A stretch of DNA of 64,000 bases, from assembly GCF_006716485.1 (NCBI RefSeq), contig NZ_VFPD01000002.1, forward strand, positions 124,001 through 188,000, written 5' to 3'. The position numbers were made by a program, and so were the translations under genes. A model generated the notes under the pieces. It made no database searches, was not told the origin of the DNA, and saw only the letters and a program-made list of their open reading frames with translations. This stretch comes from Chryseobacterium aquifrigidense (GTDB lineage: Bacteria > Bacteroidota > Bacteroidia > Flavobacteriales > Weeksellaceae). Below, one piece after another: positions 8,120 to 17,632 of the stretch (positions within the stretch are counted from its first letter, which is position 1; every line of letters begins with the position of its first letter).

Positions 8120-8869
8120 ATGCAAATTGTAATCATCGGTTCCGGGAATGTTGCCTATCATATGGCAAAAGCTTTCACTTTGAAAGGTATTCCTCTGGCT
8201 CAGTTATTTGGGAGGAACGAAAAAGAATTAAGTCAGATTTCTCACGAATTGAATATTCCTTACTCTACAGATCATCTGGAAGAAGCAGATCTTTATATCA
8301 TCTGTGTAAGCGATCATTCAGTGGAAGAAGTTTCGAAGGTGATAACCGGAAAAGACTGTCTGGTTGCCCACACCTCCGGATCTCTTTCTAAAGAAGTTCT
8401 TGCCGGAAACTATAGAAAGGCCAGCTTCTACCCTTTACAGACTTTTTCAAAATCAAAAGACCTTGAATATGAAAAAATTCCGTTTTTCATAGAAGCAGAA
8501 AATGAAGAAGATCAAAAAATATTGTTTGGTCTTGCTTCAAAGATTTCGGAAAGAGTGATGGAAAGTACTCATGAAAAAAGAAAATATATTCATCTGACAG
8601 CTGTTTTTGCCTGTAATTTTGTGAATCACCTTTTTGCAAGAGCTAAAGAAATTTCAGATTCCCAGGAAATTCCGTTTGATTATTTCTTACCACTGATTGA
8701 TGAAACAGTTCAGAAAATTCATGAAATTGAACCCAAAATGGCACAAACCGGACCGGCAGTAAGAAAAGATGTAAGAATTTTACAGCTGCATGAACAGTTA
8801 TTAAAGGACGAAAGTCTTGACATTTATAAAACAATGAATCATTCTATTCAGAAAATGTATGAGTTATAA
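8120..8869 (+). CDS. Rossmann-fold / DUF2520 domain protein
   Basis: 249 residues from MQIVIIGSGNVAYHMA. The GxGNxA motif (residues 7-12) marks a dinucleotide-binding Rossmann fold like that of F420/NADP-dependent reductases; HTSGS and YPLQTFSK are typical of the DUF2520 family, with the helical C-terminal domain after about residue 125. The reaction is unknown. I reject an upstream in-frame ATG at 8045 because it would add a non-conserved stretch before the Rossmann motif. The gene overlaps the next one by 11 bases, so it is translated together with the KdsC-type phosphatase and probably maf. Confidence 0.8.
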   Translation: MQIVIIGSGNVAYHMAKAFTLKGIPLAQLFGRNEKELSQISHELNIPYSTDHLEEADLYIICVSDHSVEEVSKVITGKDCLVAHTSGSLSKEVLAGNYRKASFYPLQTFSKSKDLEYEKIPFFIEAENEEDQKILFGLASKISERVMESTHEKRKYIHLTAVFACNFVNHLFARAKEISDSQEIPFDYFLPLIDETVQKIHEIEPKMAQTGPAVRKDVRILQLHEQLLKDESLDIYKTMNHSIQKMYEL

Positions 8870-9377
8870 AGAGAAATTAAAAGATATTAAAGCATTTGTA
8901 TTTGATGTTGACGGAGTTTTCACAGATGGAAGCGTCTACTTACTTCCCGGAGGAAATATGTGCAGGGTAATGAATGTTCTGGACGGATATGCGGTAGTAA
9001 AAGCTTTAAAAAACAATTATTTAATTGGTGTTATTACCGGAGGAAATGATGAAATGGTAAAGCACAGAATCAATTATCTGGGTATACAGGATTACTATCC
9101 CAAGTCTCACAATAAAATAGATGATTTCGAAGACTTTAAAAAGAAACATAATCTTAAAAACGAAGAAATTCTGACCATGGGTGATGATCTTCCGGATATT
9201 CATATCATGGAAAGTTCAGCCATTGCAGCATGTCCTGAAAATGCTGTTCCTGAAGTAAAGGGAATCTCCGATTATATTTCCCCCAAAAAAGGAGGAACAG
9301 GTGCAGTTCGTGATGTCATTGAACAGGTAATGAAGGTTCAGGGGAACTGGCATGACGATAATACCCAATCTGTATAA
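8859..9377 (+). CDS. KdsC-type HAD phosphatase (3-deoxy-manno-octulosonate-8-phosphatase family)
   Basis: 172 residues with HAD motif I FDVDGVFTDGS (residues 15-25), motif II VITGG, and motif III/IV GDDLPDI. Small size without a cap domain and the FTDG/YLL block are typical of KDO-8-phosphate phosphatase, which makes KDO for lipopolysaccharide and acts as a tetramer. No other KDO gene is nearby, so substrate is assigned by family only. Overlaps the DUF2520 gene by 11 bases and ends 7 bases before maf. Confidence 0.85.
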   Translation: MSYKEKLKDIKAFVFDVDGVFTDGSVYLLPGGNMCRVMNVLDGYAVVKALKNNYLIGVITGGNDEMVKHRINYLGIQDYYPKSHNKIDDFEDFKKKHNLKNEEILTMGDDLPDIHIMESSAIAACPENAVPEVKGISDYISPKKGGTGAVRDVIEQVMKVQGNWHDDNTQSV

Positions 9378-9384
9378 AAACTCT

Positions 9385-9948
9385 ATGAAATTACTTTTAG
9401 CATCACAATCTCCAAGAAGAAAAGAACTTCTTTCTAGCCTTGGTTTTGAATTTGAGGTTGTAAAAATAGACTGTGAAGAAATTATCCCGGAAAATATCAA
9501 AATAGAGGAAGCCGCCGCTTACCTTTCTGATTTAAAGGCTCAGGCTTTCAGAGATCTGGAAGTAGGTGAAGTGCTTCTGACTGCTGATACAGTAGTTGCT
9601 ATTGATAATGAAATTCTGGGAAAACCTAAAGATGAAGAAGATGCCTTTAAAATGCTTCAACATCTTTCAGGAAAAACGCATCAGGTCTACACGGGCATTA
9701 CTATCAAAACATCCAGTACATCCATTACCGAAACAGATGTAGCCGATGTTACTCTGGATAATCTTTCTGATGAAGAAATAAACTATTATATTCAGAATTA
9801 CAAGCCTTTTGATAAAGCAGGAAGCTATGGTGTCCAGGAATGGCTGGGTATGGCAAAGATCACAAGCCTTACAGGAAGCTATTATACCATTATGGGACTT
9901 CCTACCCATCTTGTTTATAAAATCCTGAAAGAATCTTCTCTGATTTAA
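9385..9948 (+). CDS. maf: Maf-family nucleoside triphosphate pyrophosphatase
   Basis: 187 residues from MKLLLASQSPRRKELL, the hallmark Maf N-terminus. The ADTVV motif (about residue 69) and KPFDKAGSYGVQEW are conserved substrate and metal-binding blocks, the latter placing it near the dTTP/UTP pyrophosphatase (YhdE) branch. It removes non-canonical or pyrimidine nucleotides. An ATG at 9352 inside kdsC is possible, but the conserved N-terminus supports 9385. Last gene of the three-gene run. Confidence 0.9.
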   Translation: MKLLLASQSPRRKELLSSLGFEFEVVKIDCEEIIPENIKIEEAAAYLSDLKAQAFRDLEVGEVLLTADTVVAIDNEILGKPKDEEDAFKMLQHLSGKTHQVYTGITIKTSSTSITETDVADVTLDNLSDEEINYYIQNYKPFDKAGSYGVQEWLGMAKITSLTGSYYTIMGLPTHLVYKILKESSLI

Positions 9949-10096
9949 AAGATTATCAGGTTTAAAACACCCATTGAAGAAGAAATAAAATACTTCCTTG
10001 AGAAATATAAATATTATTCATTATAAAATTTTATTATTTTTACAAAATCATCAAACTGCTGATAATAAAAAGCAGATTAGCGAGTTATATTGAATA

Positions 10097-12652
10097 ATGA
10101 AAAAGAATATATTATTCCTTTTAGTCATATGTCTTGTTGCTTCCTGTGCTACCAAAACAAAAAAGCCGGAGCAGCGTTCAAGAGTATTGAAAGGATTTTC
10201 CACATATTACAACACCCTTTTTAATGCGAAAGATGCATTAAACAGTGAGTTCACAACCAGAGATAAGGGGCATAAGGATAACTTCTATGCTCCCTACATT
10301 CCTATTCTGACTTATGAAGAACAACCTTTGGGAAGTGATCTTGGCCAGACTGAAGCTTTTGCAGAAAATTCTATGAAGATGGCTGAAGTAGCCAACAGAC
10401 CTTCGGGAAGAGGTAATTCCGGAATTCCGAATATCCCAGGAGGACCTCCGGGAAATGGACCTTCAAGACCTGACGGAGAACAGACTAAAGGCGCTACTAC
10501 TCTGGAAATAGCAGAAGCAAAAGCTTTAAAAGCAATCAATAAATATTCTGTAACCAGAAATGGTGAAGAGAAAAATAAGCAGATTTTTGATGCCTACATG
10601 ATCCTTGCACAGGCAAGAATTTATAGAGGTAAATCTCTGGAAGCCCTGGATGCACTCAATTATGTTTTCACCCGTATGAAAGATGATAAAAGGATTGCAC
10701 TTGCAAGAATTTATCAGGGACTTGCTTATGATCAGATCAAAGATTATCATAGGGCACATGAAACATTTGCCAAACTTAAAAGTGAAGATATCAGTAAAAG
10801 CTATGCAAAACTGCTGAGCATTTACTACTCAGAATCTCTGCTTGATGCCGGAAAAAAAGAAGAAGCTGCTAAAGAACTTGATAATGCTTTTGAACTGAAT
10901 TCTAACAGAAAACTGAAAAGCAGAATCGCTTATCTGAGAGGCCAGGTTCTGGAAAATCTTAACCAGAACGATAAGGCAAGAGAAAGCTATGCTGCAGCAT
11001 ATAAATATGCCAGTGATTTCGAATTTGAAGTAAAATCTCAGGTGGCTATTGCCAAAACGTTTAATGGTAAAGGTGATTATGCAGGAGCCAAAAATTATCT
11101 GGAAGGAATCAGTAAGAAAGGAATGTATGGCTCCAGAAAGAATGAATTTTATTATGCTTTAGGATTAATGGCCAATAAAGCAGGAAAGAAAGACGAAGCC
11201 CAGCAATTCTTCAGAAAATCATTATTTGAAAAAGTTTCTGACCCGCAGATCCGTGGGCTGGCTTATTATGAAATAGGAAAAAGTTATCTTGATAAGAATG
11301 ATTATATCGGAGCCGGAAGTTATTATGACTCTGCTCTTGCTGTAATGACTTATGAGCCTTCAAAAATCCTGTTAAAGGATCAATCCGAGTATATTAAGAA
11401 GATATCAAAAAACTATTATCTGATTAAAAAGAATGACAGTATTCTTTCTCTGGCAAAGATGAATGATGGTCAGAAAACAGATTATTTTACAAAATATATC
11501 GCAAAATTAAAGATTAAAGAAGAGAAAGAGGAACAGGAACGAAGACGTGCGGAAAGAAGTAAAGGTTTTGATACTGGTGATTACAGTGCCAATTCTATTT
11601 TTGCCAATAGCGGCAATTCTTTTGAGGATTTTGGAGTCACTACAAAAGGGTTTTATTTCAGCAATTCAGGAACGGTAAGCAAAGGAACCTCTTCGTTTAA
11701 GCAAATCTGGGGAGACCGTGCCCTGGCTGATAACTGGCGTTCATCCAAGAAAATGGCCTCTATTGAAGATATGAAGAATGAAGCGTTAGGAGTTACCTCA
11801 GCGCCTAATCCAAGACGTTTTGAGCCTGCATACTATATTGAGCAGATTCCTACGGATCAGGGAAAATTATCACAGCTAAAAAAGGACAGAGATACTGCTT
11901 CATTGGGTCTGGGAATAATGTATCAGAATTATTTTACCAATACTCCACTGGCCACGAAAACGCTTTATGATCTTGTAGAGGTAAAACCGGAAGAAAAAGT
12001 GATGTTACAGGCGCTGTATGAGATTTTTGCCATGAATTATGAGAAAAATCCACAGGCTTCAGAAAGAGCAAAACAAATTCTCCTGGCAGATTATCCTTAT
12101 ACCTCTTACGCTGAATTTGCCAGAAACCCAAAGAATAAATCATTTGTAAAATCAACCGAAGAAGTTGAAAACGAATACAAAAAGGCATACGCACTATTTG
12201 AATCCGAAAAATTTGCAGAAAGTAAAGATGTGATCGATCAGGCGATTCAGAAGTATCCGAAAGATGCATTGGTTCCTAAGCTATATCTTTTAAATGCATT
12301 CAATGCAGGAAAATCAAGTGGAAAGGAAGTTATGATTCTGCAGCTTGAGCAGATTGCCCTGAATTATTCTAAAACACCTGAAGGCATAAGAGCTAAAGAA
12401 ATGCTGAATTACCTGAAAAGTGACTTAAGCTTCCAGGCAACGGATAATAAAGGAAATTCTGTTCCTCAGCAGCCATCAGGAGCGCCTGTACAGCCTAACA
12501 CTCAAAATACGGGACTTCCGCAAATGAACAACGGAAAAGTACAGAAGCTGGACAATATGCAGAACATTAATACAAATGCTGCTCCACAGCAAAGTCCTAA
12601 GCAGCCGAATGATACAAAGTCGGGTTCAAAGATCCCGCCAAGACCTCAATAA
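10097..12652 (+). CDS. sprE: SprE/PorW-type gliding motility / type IX secretion lipoprotein
   Basis: 851 residues. A lipoprotein signal (ILFLLVICLVASC, Cys at 16) leads to the family block GFSTYYNTLFNAKDAL (about residues 34-49), then TPR-like helical repeats through most of the length and a Pro/Gln/Asn-rich tail. Length and architecture match SprE of Flavobacterium and PorW of Porphyromonas, which are needed for type IX secretion and in gliders for movement. A terminator follows. No other secretion gene is in the window, so function rests on family resemblance. Confidence 0.78.
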   Translation: MKKNILFLLVICLVASCATKTKKPEQRSRVLKGFSTYYNTLFNAKDALNSEFTTRDKGHKDNFYAPYIPILTYEEQPLGSDLGQTEAFAENSMKMAEVANRPSGRGNSGIPNIPGGPPGNGPSRPDGEQTKGATTLEIAEAKALKAINKYSVTRNGEEKNKQIFDAYMILAQARIYRGKSLEALDALNYVFTRMKDDKRIALARIYQGLAYDQIKDYHRAHETFAKLKSEDISKSYAKLLSIYYSESLLDAGKKEEAAKELDNAFELNSNRKLKSRIAYLRGQVLENLNQNDKARESYAAAYKYASDFEFEVKSQVAIAKTFNGKGDYAGAKNYLEGISKKGMYGSRKNEFYYALGLMANKAGKKDEAQQFFRKSLFEKVSDPQIRGLAYYEIGKSYLDKNDYIGAGSYYDSALAVMTYEPSKILLKDQSEYIKKISKNYYLIKKNDSILSLAKMNDGQKTDYFTKYIAKLKIKEEKEEQERRRAERSKGFDTGDYSANSIFANSGNSFEDFGVTTKGFYFSNSGTVSKGTSSFKQIWGDRALADNWRSSKKMASIEDMKNEALGVTSAPNPRRFEPAYYIEQIPTDQGKLSQLKKDRDTASLGLGIMYQNYFTNTPLATKTLYDLVEVKPEEKVMLQALYEIFAMNYEKNPQASERAKQILLADYPYTSYAEFARNPKNKSFVKSTEEVENEYKKAYALFESEKFAESKDVIDQAIQKYPKDALVPKLYLLNAFNAGKSSGKEVMILQLEQIALNYSKTPEGIRAKEMLNYLKSDLSFQATDNKGNSVPQQPSGAPVQPNTQNTGLPQMNNGKVQKLDNMQNINTNAAPQQSPKQPNDTKSGSKIPPRPQ

Positions 12653-12656
12653 AATA

Positions 12657-12683
12657 AAAAGCGAAGATTTACTCTTCGCTTTT
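12657..12683. terminator. bidirectional terminator between sprE and tsaB
   Basis: Ten-pair stem AAAAGCGAAG / CTTCGCTTTT with a short loop. Its right arm overlaps the last codons of tsaB, so one hairpin serves both convergent genes. Confidence 0.75.
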
Positions 12684-13349
12684 CTTTTTCTTTACTCCGT
12701 GGAAGTCTTTCAGATAAAAAGGCTCAAAATAGGCCATATCTTCAAATTCTTTGTTTTCTATCTTCTCCAGGGTCTTCCTGATAAGGTATTGTGCGGAAGG
12801 ATAGACATCTTCTTTAAAAACAGCATCCGGAAGATTCAGAATTTCTTTTGCCTTCTTAGCACCATCCCCTACAAACAGAACTTTTTTATCTTTATATTCT
12901 TCAAAAGAATTTTCATCTAAAATCTTAGCTTCTGTCTCAGATAATTCTTTTCCTGTATTACCGTTGTAAACTGCCGTATAAACCTCCATTCTCCTTGCAT
13001 CGATCAAAGGTATTACAAAGTCATAGTTAGCGCCTAAAAAAGGCTCTATCATGCTTTCAAGAGAATTTACTGCTACCAAAGGAATTCTGAGTCCATAGCA
13101 AAAGCCTTTTGCAGAGGCAGCACCAATTCTCAGACCTGTATAAGATCCGGGACCTTTACCTAAAGAAACGGCCTCAATATCTTTAAGGGAAATCCCCGCT
13201 CCTTCCAATGCCCATTCTACATAGGTGTGAAGACTTTCAGACTGTTTATAGTTTTCAGAAACTTCTTCACAAAGGCATAACAGCTTTTCATTGTCTGATA
13301 CTGCTACTGAACAGTTCTTGGATGATGTTTCCAGATATAGAATTTTCAT
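12669..13349 (-). CDS. tsaB: tRNA threonylcarbamoyladenosine biosynthesis protein TsaB
   Basis: 226 residues with the ASKHA-fold N-terminus ILYLETSSKNCSVAVSD and the family motif GKGPGSYTGLRIG (about residues 64-76). TsaB partners TsaD and TsaE to make t6A37 in ANN-decoding tRNAs. The C-terminus is Lys-rich (KKKKSEE). The other t6A genes are not in the window. Convergent with sprE, sharing its terminator. Confidence 0.93.
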   Translation of the reverse strand: MKILYLETSSKNCSVAVSDNEKLLCLCEEVSENYKQSESLHTYVEWALEGAGISLKDIEAVSLGKGPGSYTGLRIGAASAKGFCYGLRIPLVAVNSLESMIEPFLGANYDFVIPLIDARRMEVYTAVYNGNTGKELSETEAKILDENSFEEYKDKKVLFVGDGAKKAKEILNLPDAVFKEDVYPSAQYLIRKTLEKIENKEFEDMAYFEPFYLKDFHGVKKKKSEE

Positions 13350-13416
13350 TTTTTTGTTTTAAGCTAAACAGCAAAATTGCTTTTAATATTCTGCAAATTT
13401 ACTCCATTATTTTGGA

Positions 13417-14166
13417 CTATTTTCTATAAATTGTTCTTGGCTCAGCCTGAGCGCTTGGATAGATGGTCATATCAGAAACAGTAACATGTTTCGGTGCATT
13501 TACACAGTAAGCAATAGCATCAGCAATATCTTCGGCTTTCAGAGCATCATAGCCCGCATACACCGTTGAAGCTTTTTCACTGTCTCCCTTGAATCTTACC
13601 AGAGAGAAATCTGTTTCTACAGCTCCCGGCTGAATGTTGGTTACTTTGATTCCAAATTCGGTAAGCTCCAGCCTCATTCCTTCCGAAATAACGTCTACTG
13701 CTTTCTTCGTTGCACAGTACACTACTCCATTTGCGTAAGTTTGTCTTGCTGCTACAGAACTGATATTTACAATGTGACCTAAATTTTTAGTTTTCATCAT
13801 TGGAATGATCATTTTAGAAACATAGAGCAATCCTTTGACATTGCCGTCAATCATAGAATCCCAGTCATCAGTCTTACCCTCAGAAAGAGGATCTAACCCA
13901 TGAGCATTCCCTGCATTATTAATCAGTACATCAATCTCTTTCCAGTTTTCCGGGAGAGCATTAATGGCTGTTTCAACTTCCTCAAGATTCCTTACATCAA
14001 ACATTAAACTAAATATTTCGGTAAATTCAGATAGCTCTGTTTTCACAGATTCCAGCACCTCATTTCTCCTTCCACAAATAATAATTCTGTTTCCTTGTTT
14101 TGCAAGAAGCTCTGCAGTGGCTTTACCTATACCGGAAGTTGCTCCGGTGATCAATATTGTCTTCAT
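13417..14166 (-). CDS. short-chain dehydrogenase/reductase (YdfG-like)
   Basis: 249 residues of classical SDR: TGATSGIG (residues 7-14) for NADP binding, NNAG, and the catalytic Ser-Tyr-Lys in INISSVAARQ and YCATKKA. The C-terminal part resembles E. coli YdfG-type 3-hydroxy acid or serine dehydrogenases (TNIQPGAVETDF). The substrate cannot be read from sequence. Ends 67 bases from tsaB; likely independent or weakly linked. Confidence 0.88.
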   Translation of the reverse strand: MKTILITGATSGIGKATAELLAKQGNRIIICGRRNEVLESVKTELSEFTEIFSLMFDVRNLEEVETAINALPENWKEIDVLINNAGNAHGLDPLSEGKTDDWDSMIDGNVKGLLYVSKMIIPMMKTKNLGHIVNISSVAARQTYANGVVYCATKKAVDVISEGMRLELTEFGIKVTNIQPGAVETDFSLVRFKGDSEKASTVYAGYDALKAEDIADAIAYCVNAPKHVTVSDMTIYPSAQAEPRTIYRK

Positions 14167-14248
14167 AAAATTGGGTATTAAATGTCTGAATGCACTACTC
14201 TGTCAATGTCATGATCCTGATACATTCAAACATTGTTGTATTGATTTA

Positions 14249-14620
14249 TTAATTTGCATCAAAGGCCTGAAAAGCATCTTTGATATGGTCAATCATTAAG
14301 TTTTTATTATCATCGGGAAGAACAGAAATAATATCAAATCTGGCTTCCTGGTCTTTATTAAATTCCTCCAGATAATGATTGGCTGCAGAAACAATGGATT
14401 TTATTTTTGTTTTGGTTACAGCTTCCTGAGGGAGCATAAAGGCATCGGTGGATCTCGCTTTCACTTCTACGATAATAATCAGATTATCATTTTCAGCAAT
14501 AATATCAATTTCGTTATGCTTAAAACGAAAATTTCTGATAAGGATTTTGTAGCCGTTTCTTTCCAAATATTCAACTGCTAAATCTTCTGCTAAGATACCG
14601 AAGTCATTGTGATTTGCCAT
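14249..14620 (-). CDS. YraN family (UPF0102) nuclease-fold protein
   Basis: 123 residues with the restriction-endonuclease-like core: HNEIDIIAEND and IIIVEVKAR (residues about 35-55), giving the acidic-acidic-Lys set of this fold. The family is broadly conserved beside rRNA and DNA maintenance genes, but its activity is not firmly established. Divergent from the PQQ-repeat lipoprotein gene. Confidence 0.88.
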   Translation of the reverse strand: MANHNDFGILAEDLAVEYLERNGYKILIRNFRFKHNEIDIIAENDNLIIIVEVKARSTDAFMLPQEAVTKTKIKSIVSAANHYLEEFNKDQEARFDIISVLPDDNKNLMIDHIKDAFQAFDAN

Positions 14621-14658
14621 AATAAATTTTGTATTATTGCTGTACTTTTTCCAAACCT

Positions 14659-15774
14659 ATGAAATTTAATTTATTTATTTGTACTATTCTGATTATAAGT
14701 TCAATTGGCTGTTCTTCATCTGATGAAAACAATGAAACCCCAACAGATAATAACCCGAAAAACATAATGTTTATTGGCGGCACCAATGAATATTATGCTA
14801 TTAATTCTCAAAACGGCCAATTAAAATGGGTGTTTTCGGTTCTTAATGGCCGCTTTCAATATAGTACTGCTTTTTATAGTAATAACGTATTGTATGTGGG
14901 CTGTACAGACAGTTACCTTTATGCTATAGATGCATCAAAAGGAACTTTATTATGGAAATTCAAGACAAATGAAGCAATAGAATCCAGCGTTTACGTTTAT
15001 AATAATACCGTTTTCTTTGGAAGCGATGATGACAATTTTTATGCATTAAATACAGCCACCGGAGAATTAAAATGGAAATATACTGCTGGATTTAATGTAA
15101 GCTCGAGCCCTGTGGTATCTGGAGATATTGTGTATTTTGCCAGTGATGATGGTTATGTTTATGCTTTGGAACAGGGTAGTGGAGCTTTAAAATGGAAATA
15201 TTATACCGGCAGCATTTTTAATTCTTCATCCTCATCCATAGTTGGGAATAATCTTTATATTGGAAACAGGAATGGCAATATTTACAATATCAATAAAAAC
15301 ACAGGTCAACTCAATTGGGAAAAGCAACTTGGCAGCTCTGTTGAGTATTCTTCTCCTACAATTTTAGACGGATATTTATATGTTACTGATAAAAACGCAT
15401 TGTACAAAATGGATGCTGTAACCGGAAATATTATCTGGCAGTCCTATAATTCGGGTAATTACTCAAGCAGCCCTTTTGTTAATGAAAACTACATTACGGT
15501 AAATTCCAGCTCGGGAAATCTTACTGTTATTGATAAACAGACCGGAAACACAAGGTGGCAAAAAACAATTTATTCCAATAGTGCAGAAGCGGTTTCTACA
15601 GACGGTACTGTTTTTATTGGAGGCGGTGGTTCAAATTATGTGTATGCCTTTTCTGAAAACGATGGTACAGAAAAATGGAGATTTCCAATGAAGGCAGTCA
15701 CCACTTCAGCGCCTGTCATAATCAATAAAGATGGTAAGGTCGTTTACCCAAGCAAATCGGGAGGTAGAGATTAA
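14659..15774 (+). CDS. PQQ-like beta-propeller lipoprotein
   Basis: 371 residues from MKFNLFICTILIISSIGCSSS, a lipoprotein signal with Cys at 18. The rest is repeated blades with the pattern YALD-x-GxLxWKY (for example YAIDASKGTLLWKF, YALNTATGELKWKY, YALEQGSGALKWKY, at roughly 40-residue spacing), as in BamB and PQQ dehydrogenase propellers. No PQQ-binding or catalytic residues are evident. BamB-like scaffolding is one option, but a general envelope role is all that can be said. Its last four bases overlap the end of the convergent S66 gene. Confidence 0.8.
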   Translation: MKFNLFICTILIISSIGCSSSDENNETPTDNNPKNIMFIGGTNEYYAINSQNGQLKWVFSVLNGRFQYSTAFYSNNVLYVGCTDSYLYAIDASKGTLLWKFKTNEAIESSVYVYNNTVFFGSDDDNFYALNTATGELKWKYTAGFNVSSSPVVSGDIVYFASDDGYVYALEQGSGALKWKYYTGSIFNSSSSSIVGNNLYIGNRNGNIYNINKNTGQLNWEKQLGSSVEYSSPTILDGYLYVTDKNALYKMDAVTGNIIWQSYNSGNYSSSPFVNENYITVNSSSGNLTVIDKQTGNTRWQKTIYSNSAEAVSTDGTVFIGGGGSNYVYAFSENDGTEKWRFPMKAVTTSAPVIINKDGKVVYPSKSGGRD

Positions 15775-16700
15775 AACTCTACCTTTACTTTATCATCAGC
15801 TTTTATGTTAATTTCAGCTCCAATAATCAATGGCCTGTTGTCTTTAATATGTCCATTCGGGAAGGCAAATACTACCGGGAAATTATACTTTGAAATTCTG
15901 TCAGAGATCAGTTTATAAACAAACTCATCAAAACTTTCTTCATAGCTGTTGTTTTCCTTTTCATCTCCCATATTGGTCATTCCGCCAACAATCAATCCTT
16001 TGATTTTATTGAAGACACCTGCCAGCTCCAGACTCATGATCATACGGTCCAGTGCATAGAAGTTTTCTCCGATATCTTCGATAAACAGAATCTTGTCTTT
16101 AAAATCGAATGAATATTTTGTTCCCAGAAGGGCATAGATAAGGGCTAAATTCCCTCCGACCAGTTCTCCCTGAATACTCCCTTTTTTATTCAATTGGTGA
16201 GATTCAAGGGTGTATTTTGGCTTTTTCCCTTTCAGGATATCGAAAATAAGATCATAACTTTCATCTGTAACTCCAAAGCTGGATGTTTTAATGGTTTGTC
16301 CATGGATGGAAGCAAATCCTTTTTTCATCAGATAACTCTGGATAACTGTATTATCGGAATATCCAATGTACCATTTCGGGTTTTCCTTAAAATTTTTCAG
16401 TGTCAGGTGCTGGATAAGGTGCTGGCAGCCATATCCACCTCGGGAAGCCCATACCGCTCTTATTTCTTTATCGTTTAAGGCCCAGTTGATATCTTTTGTT
16501 CTTTCCTTTTCTGTTCCGGCATAATTGTATCCGTTTGAAAATTTAGTATAGAGATGTTCTCCGAGAACGGGTTCAAAACCTCTGCTTTTAATCATTTCTA
16601 TTCCTTTTTCCAGTTGAGAGGTATCTACCGCTCCTGCAGGGGAAATAACAGCTATTTTGTCTCCTTTTTTAAGGGACTTGGGAAAGATCATTTTTTTCAT
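15771..16700 (-). CDS. S66 family LD-carboxypeptidase (LdcA-like)
   Basis: 309 residues. The nucleophile Ser lies in YIGYSDNT (about residue 121), the Glu in FIEDIGENFYALDRM and the His in AFPNGHIKDNRP, together the S66 Ser-Glu-His triad. The N-terminus KGDKIAVISPAGAVD is also typical. Such enzymes trim the terminal D-Ala from tetrapeptide muropeptides in peptidoglycan recycling, or cleave microcin-like substrates. No signal peptide, so cytoplasmic. It follows the LysE gene, with 4 bases of overlap. Confidence 0.88.
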   Translation of the reverse strand: MKKMIFPKSLKKGDKIAVISPAGAVDTSQLEKGIEMIKSRGFEPVLGEHLYTKFSNGYNYAGTEKERTKDINWALNDKEIRAVWASRGGYGCQHLIQHLTLKNFKENPKWYIGYSDNTVIQSYLMKKGFASIHGQTIKTSSFGVTDESYDLIFDILKGKKPKYTLESHQLNKKGSIQGELVGGNLALIYALLGTKYSFDFKDKILFIEDIGENFYALDRMIMSLELAGVFNKIKGLIVGGMTNMGDEKENNSYEESFDEFVYKLISDRISKYNFPVVFAFPNGHIKDNRPLIIGAEINIKADDKVKVEF

Positions 16701-17383
16701 TTTGTTTTTTGATATTTTACTTCTTTCTTTTCTGCTTCCTCCAGCTGTTTTTCAAACTGATTGAACTTTTTAAAACTCTGCAGGAAAATAAAGAAACTGA
16801 AGACAATAAGAATACAGCCAACAACTCTTCTGATTTGGTTGGCCAGTTTTTGTGTTAATTTATCGTGAAATTGCTTGGCAAGAAATATCTTGGCAAGATC
16901 TATAGACAGGTAGGTAGCCAGGACTATGCTTATGTATAAAACAAAACTGCTGGTGTCCGGATATTGATTCCTTACGGAAATTACCGTTACGAGCCAGAAA
17001 AGGATGACTCCGACATTGAGAAGATTAAAGAAAAAACCATTGAAAAATGTCTTGATATAGTTCTGCCCGATAATCCTTTCTTCACCAGGCAAATGCATTT
17101 TGGTTTTGGTAACCAGCATCACAATTCCATAGACGAAAATAAGAATAGAGGTGATCCTGTAAAACCCCGGATGTTTATCAATTAAAGAAACAATATCCGT
17201 ACTGGCATAATAAGCTGCTACAATGCATAATAAATCTGCGGTAATCACACCAAGATCCAGTGACAGGGCATGTCTGGGTCCTCTGGAGAAGCTGGTTTCA
17301 ATTAACAGGAAAAAAATAGGTCCTATGAAAACCAGGCTCAGCATAAATCCTAATATGATGGCAGATAGTACAAGTTCTAGCAT
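16697..17383 (-). CDS. LysE family translocator
   Basis: 228 residues with about six membrane segments and the LysE-type start FMLSLVFIGPIFFLLIETSFSRGPRHALSLDLG. The family exports amino acids or related small molecules. The C-terminus ends in a charged cytoplasmic tail (EKQLEEAEKKEVKYQ). The stop overlaps the start of the S66 carboxypeptidase gene, so the two are translationally coupled. Confidence 0.82.
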   Translation of the reverse strand: MLELVLSAIILGFMLSLVFIGPIFFLLIETSFSRGPRHALSLDLGVITADLLCIVAAYYASTDIVSLIDKHPGFYRITSILIFVYGIVMLVTKTKMHLPGEERIIGQNYIKTFFNGFFFNLLNVGVILFWLVTVISVRNQYPDTSSFVLYISIVLATYLSIDLAKIFLAKQFHDKLTQKLANQIRRVVGCILIVFSFFIFLQSFKKFNQFEKQLEEAEKKEVKYQKTK

Positions 17384-17558
17384 TAAGTGGTGTTTTAAAA
17401 TGAATAAAAATTCATTTCGTTTAATACAAAGTTAGACTTTATGATTTAATTATTCAATAAAGTTGTGATATATCAAGTGGATTTTAATCAGAGTTTAATG
17501 TATTTTTTTTTTAGAAATAGGAGAGGAGCATTTATTATACGTTTTTTGCAAAAAAAAT

Positions 17559-17592
17559 AAAGAGGTCATTCCGTTTAGAAACAACCTCTTTT
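17559..17592 (-). terminator. terminator after the rnr / membrane-protein pair
   Basis: Arms AAAGAGGT and ACCTCTTT with a long loop, followed by a T run on the minus strand, about 40 bases after the stop of the membrane protein gene. Confidence 0.6.
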
Positions 17593-17632
17593 GTATTATT
17601 ATTTTACTGCATACGTTCAGCAATCTGATTTT

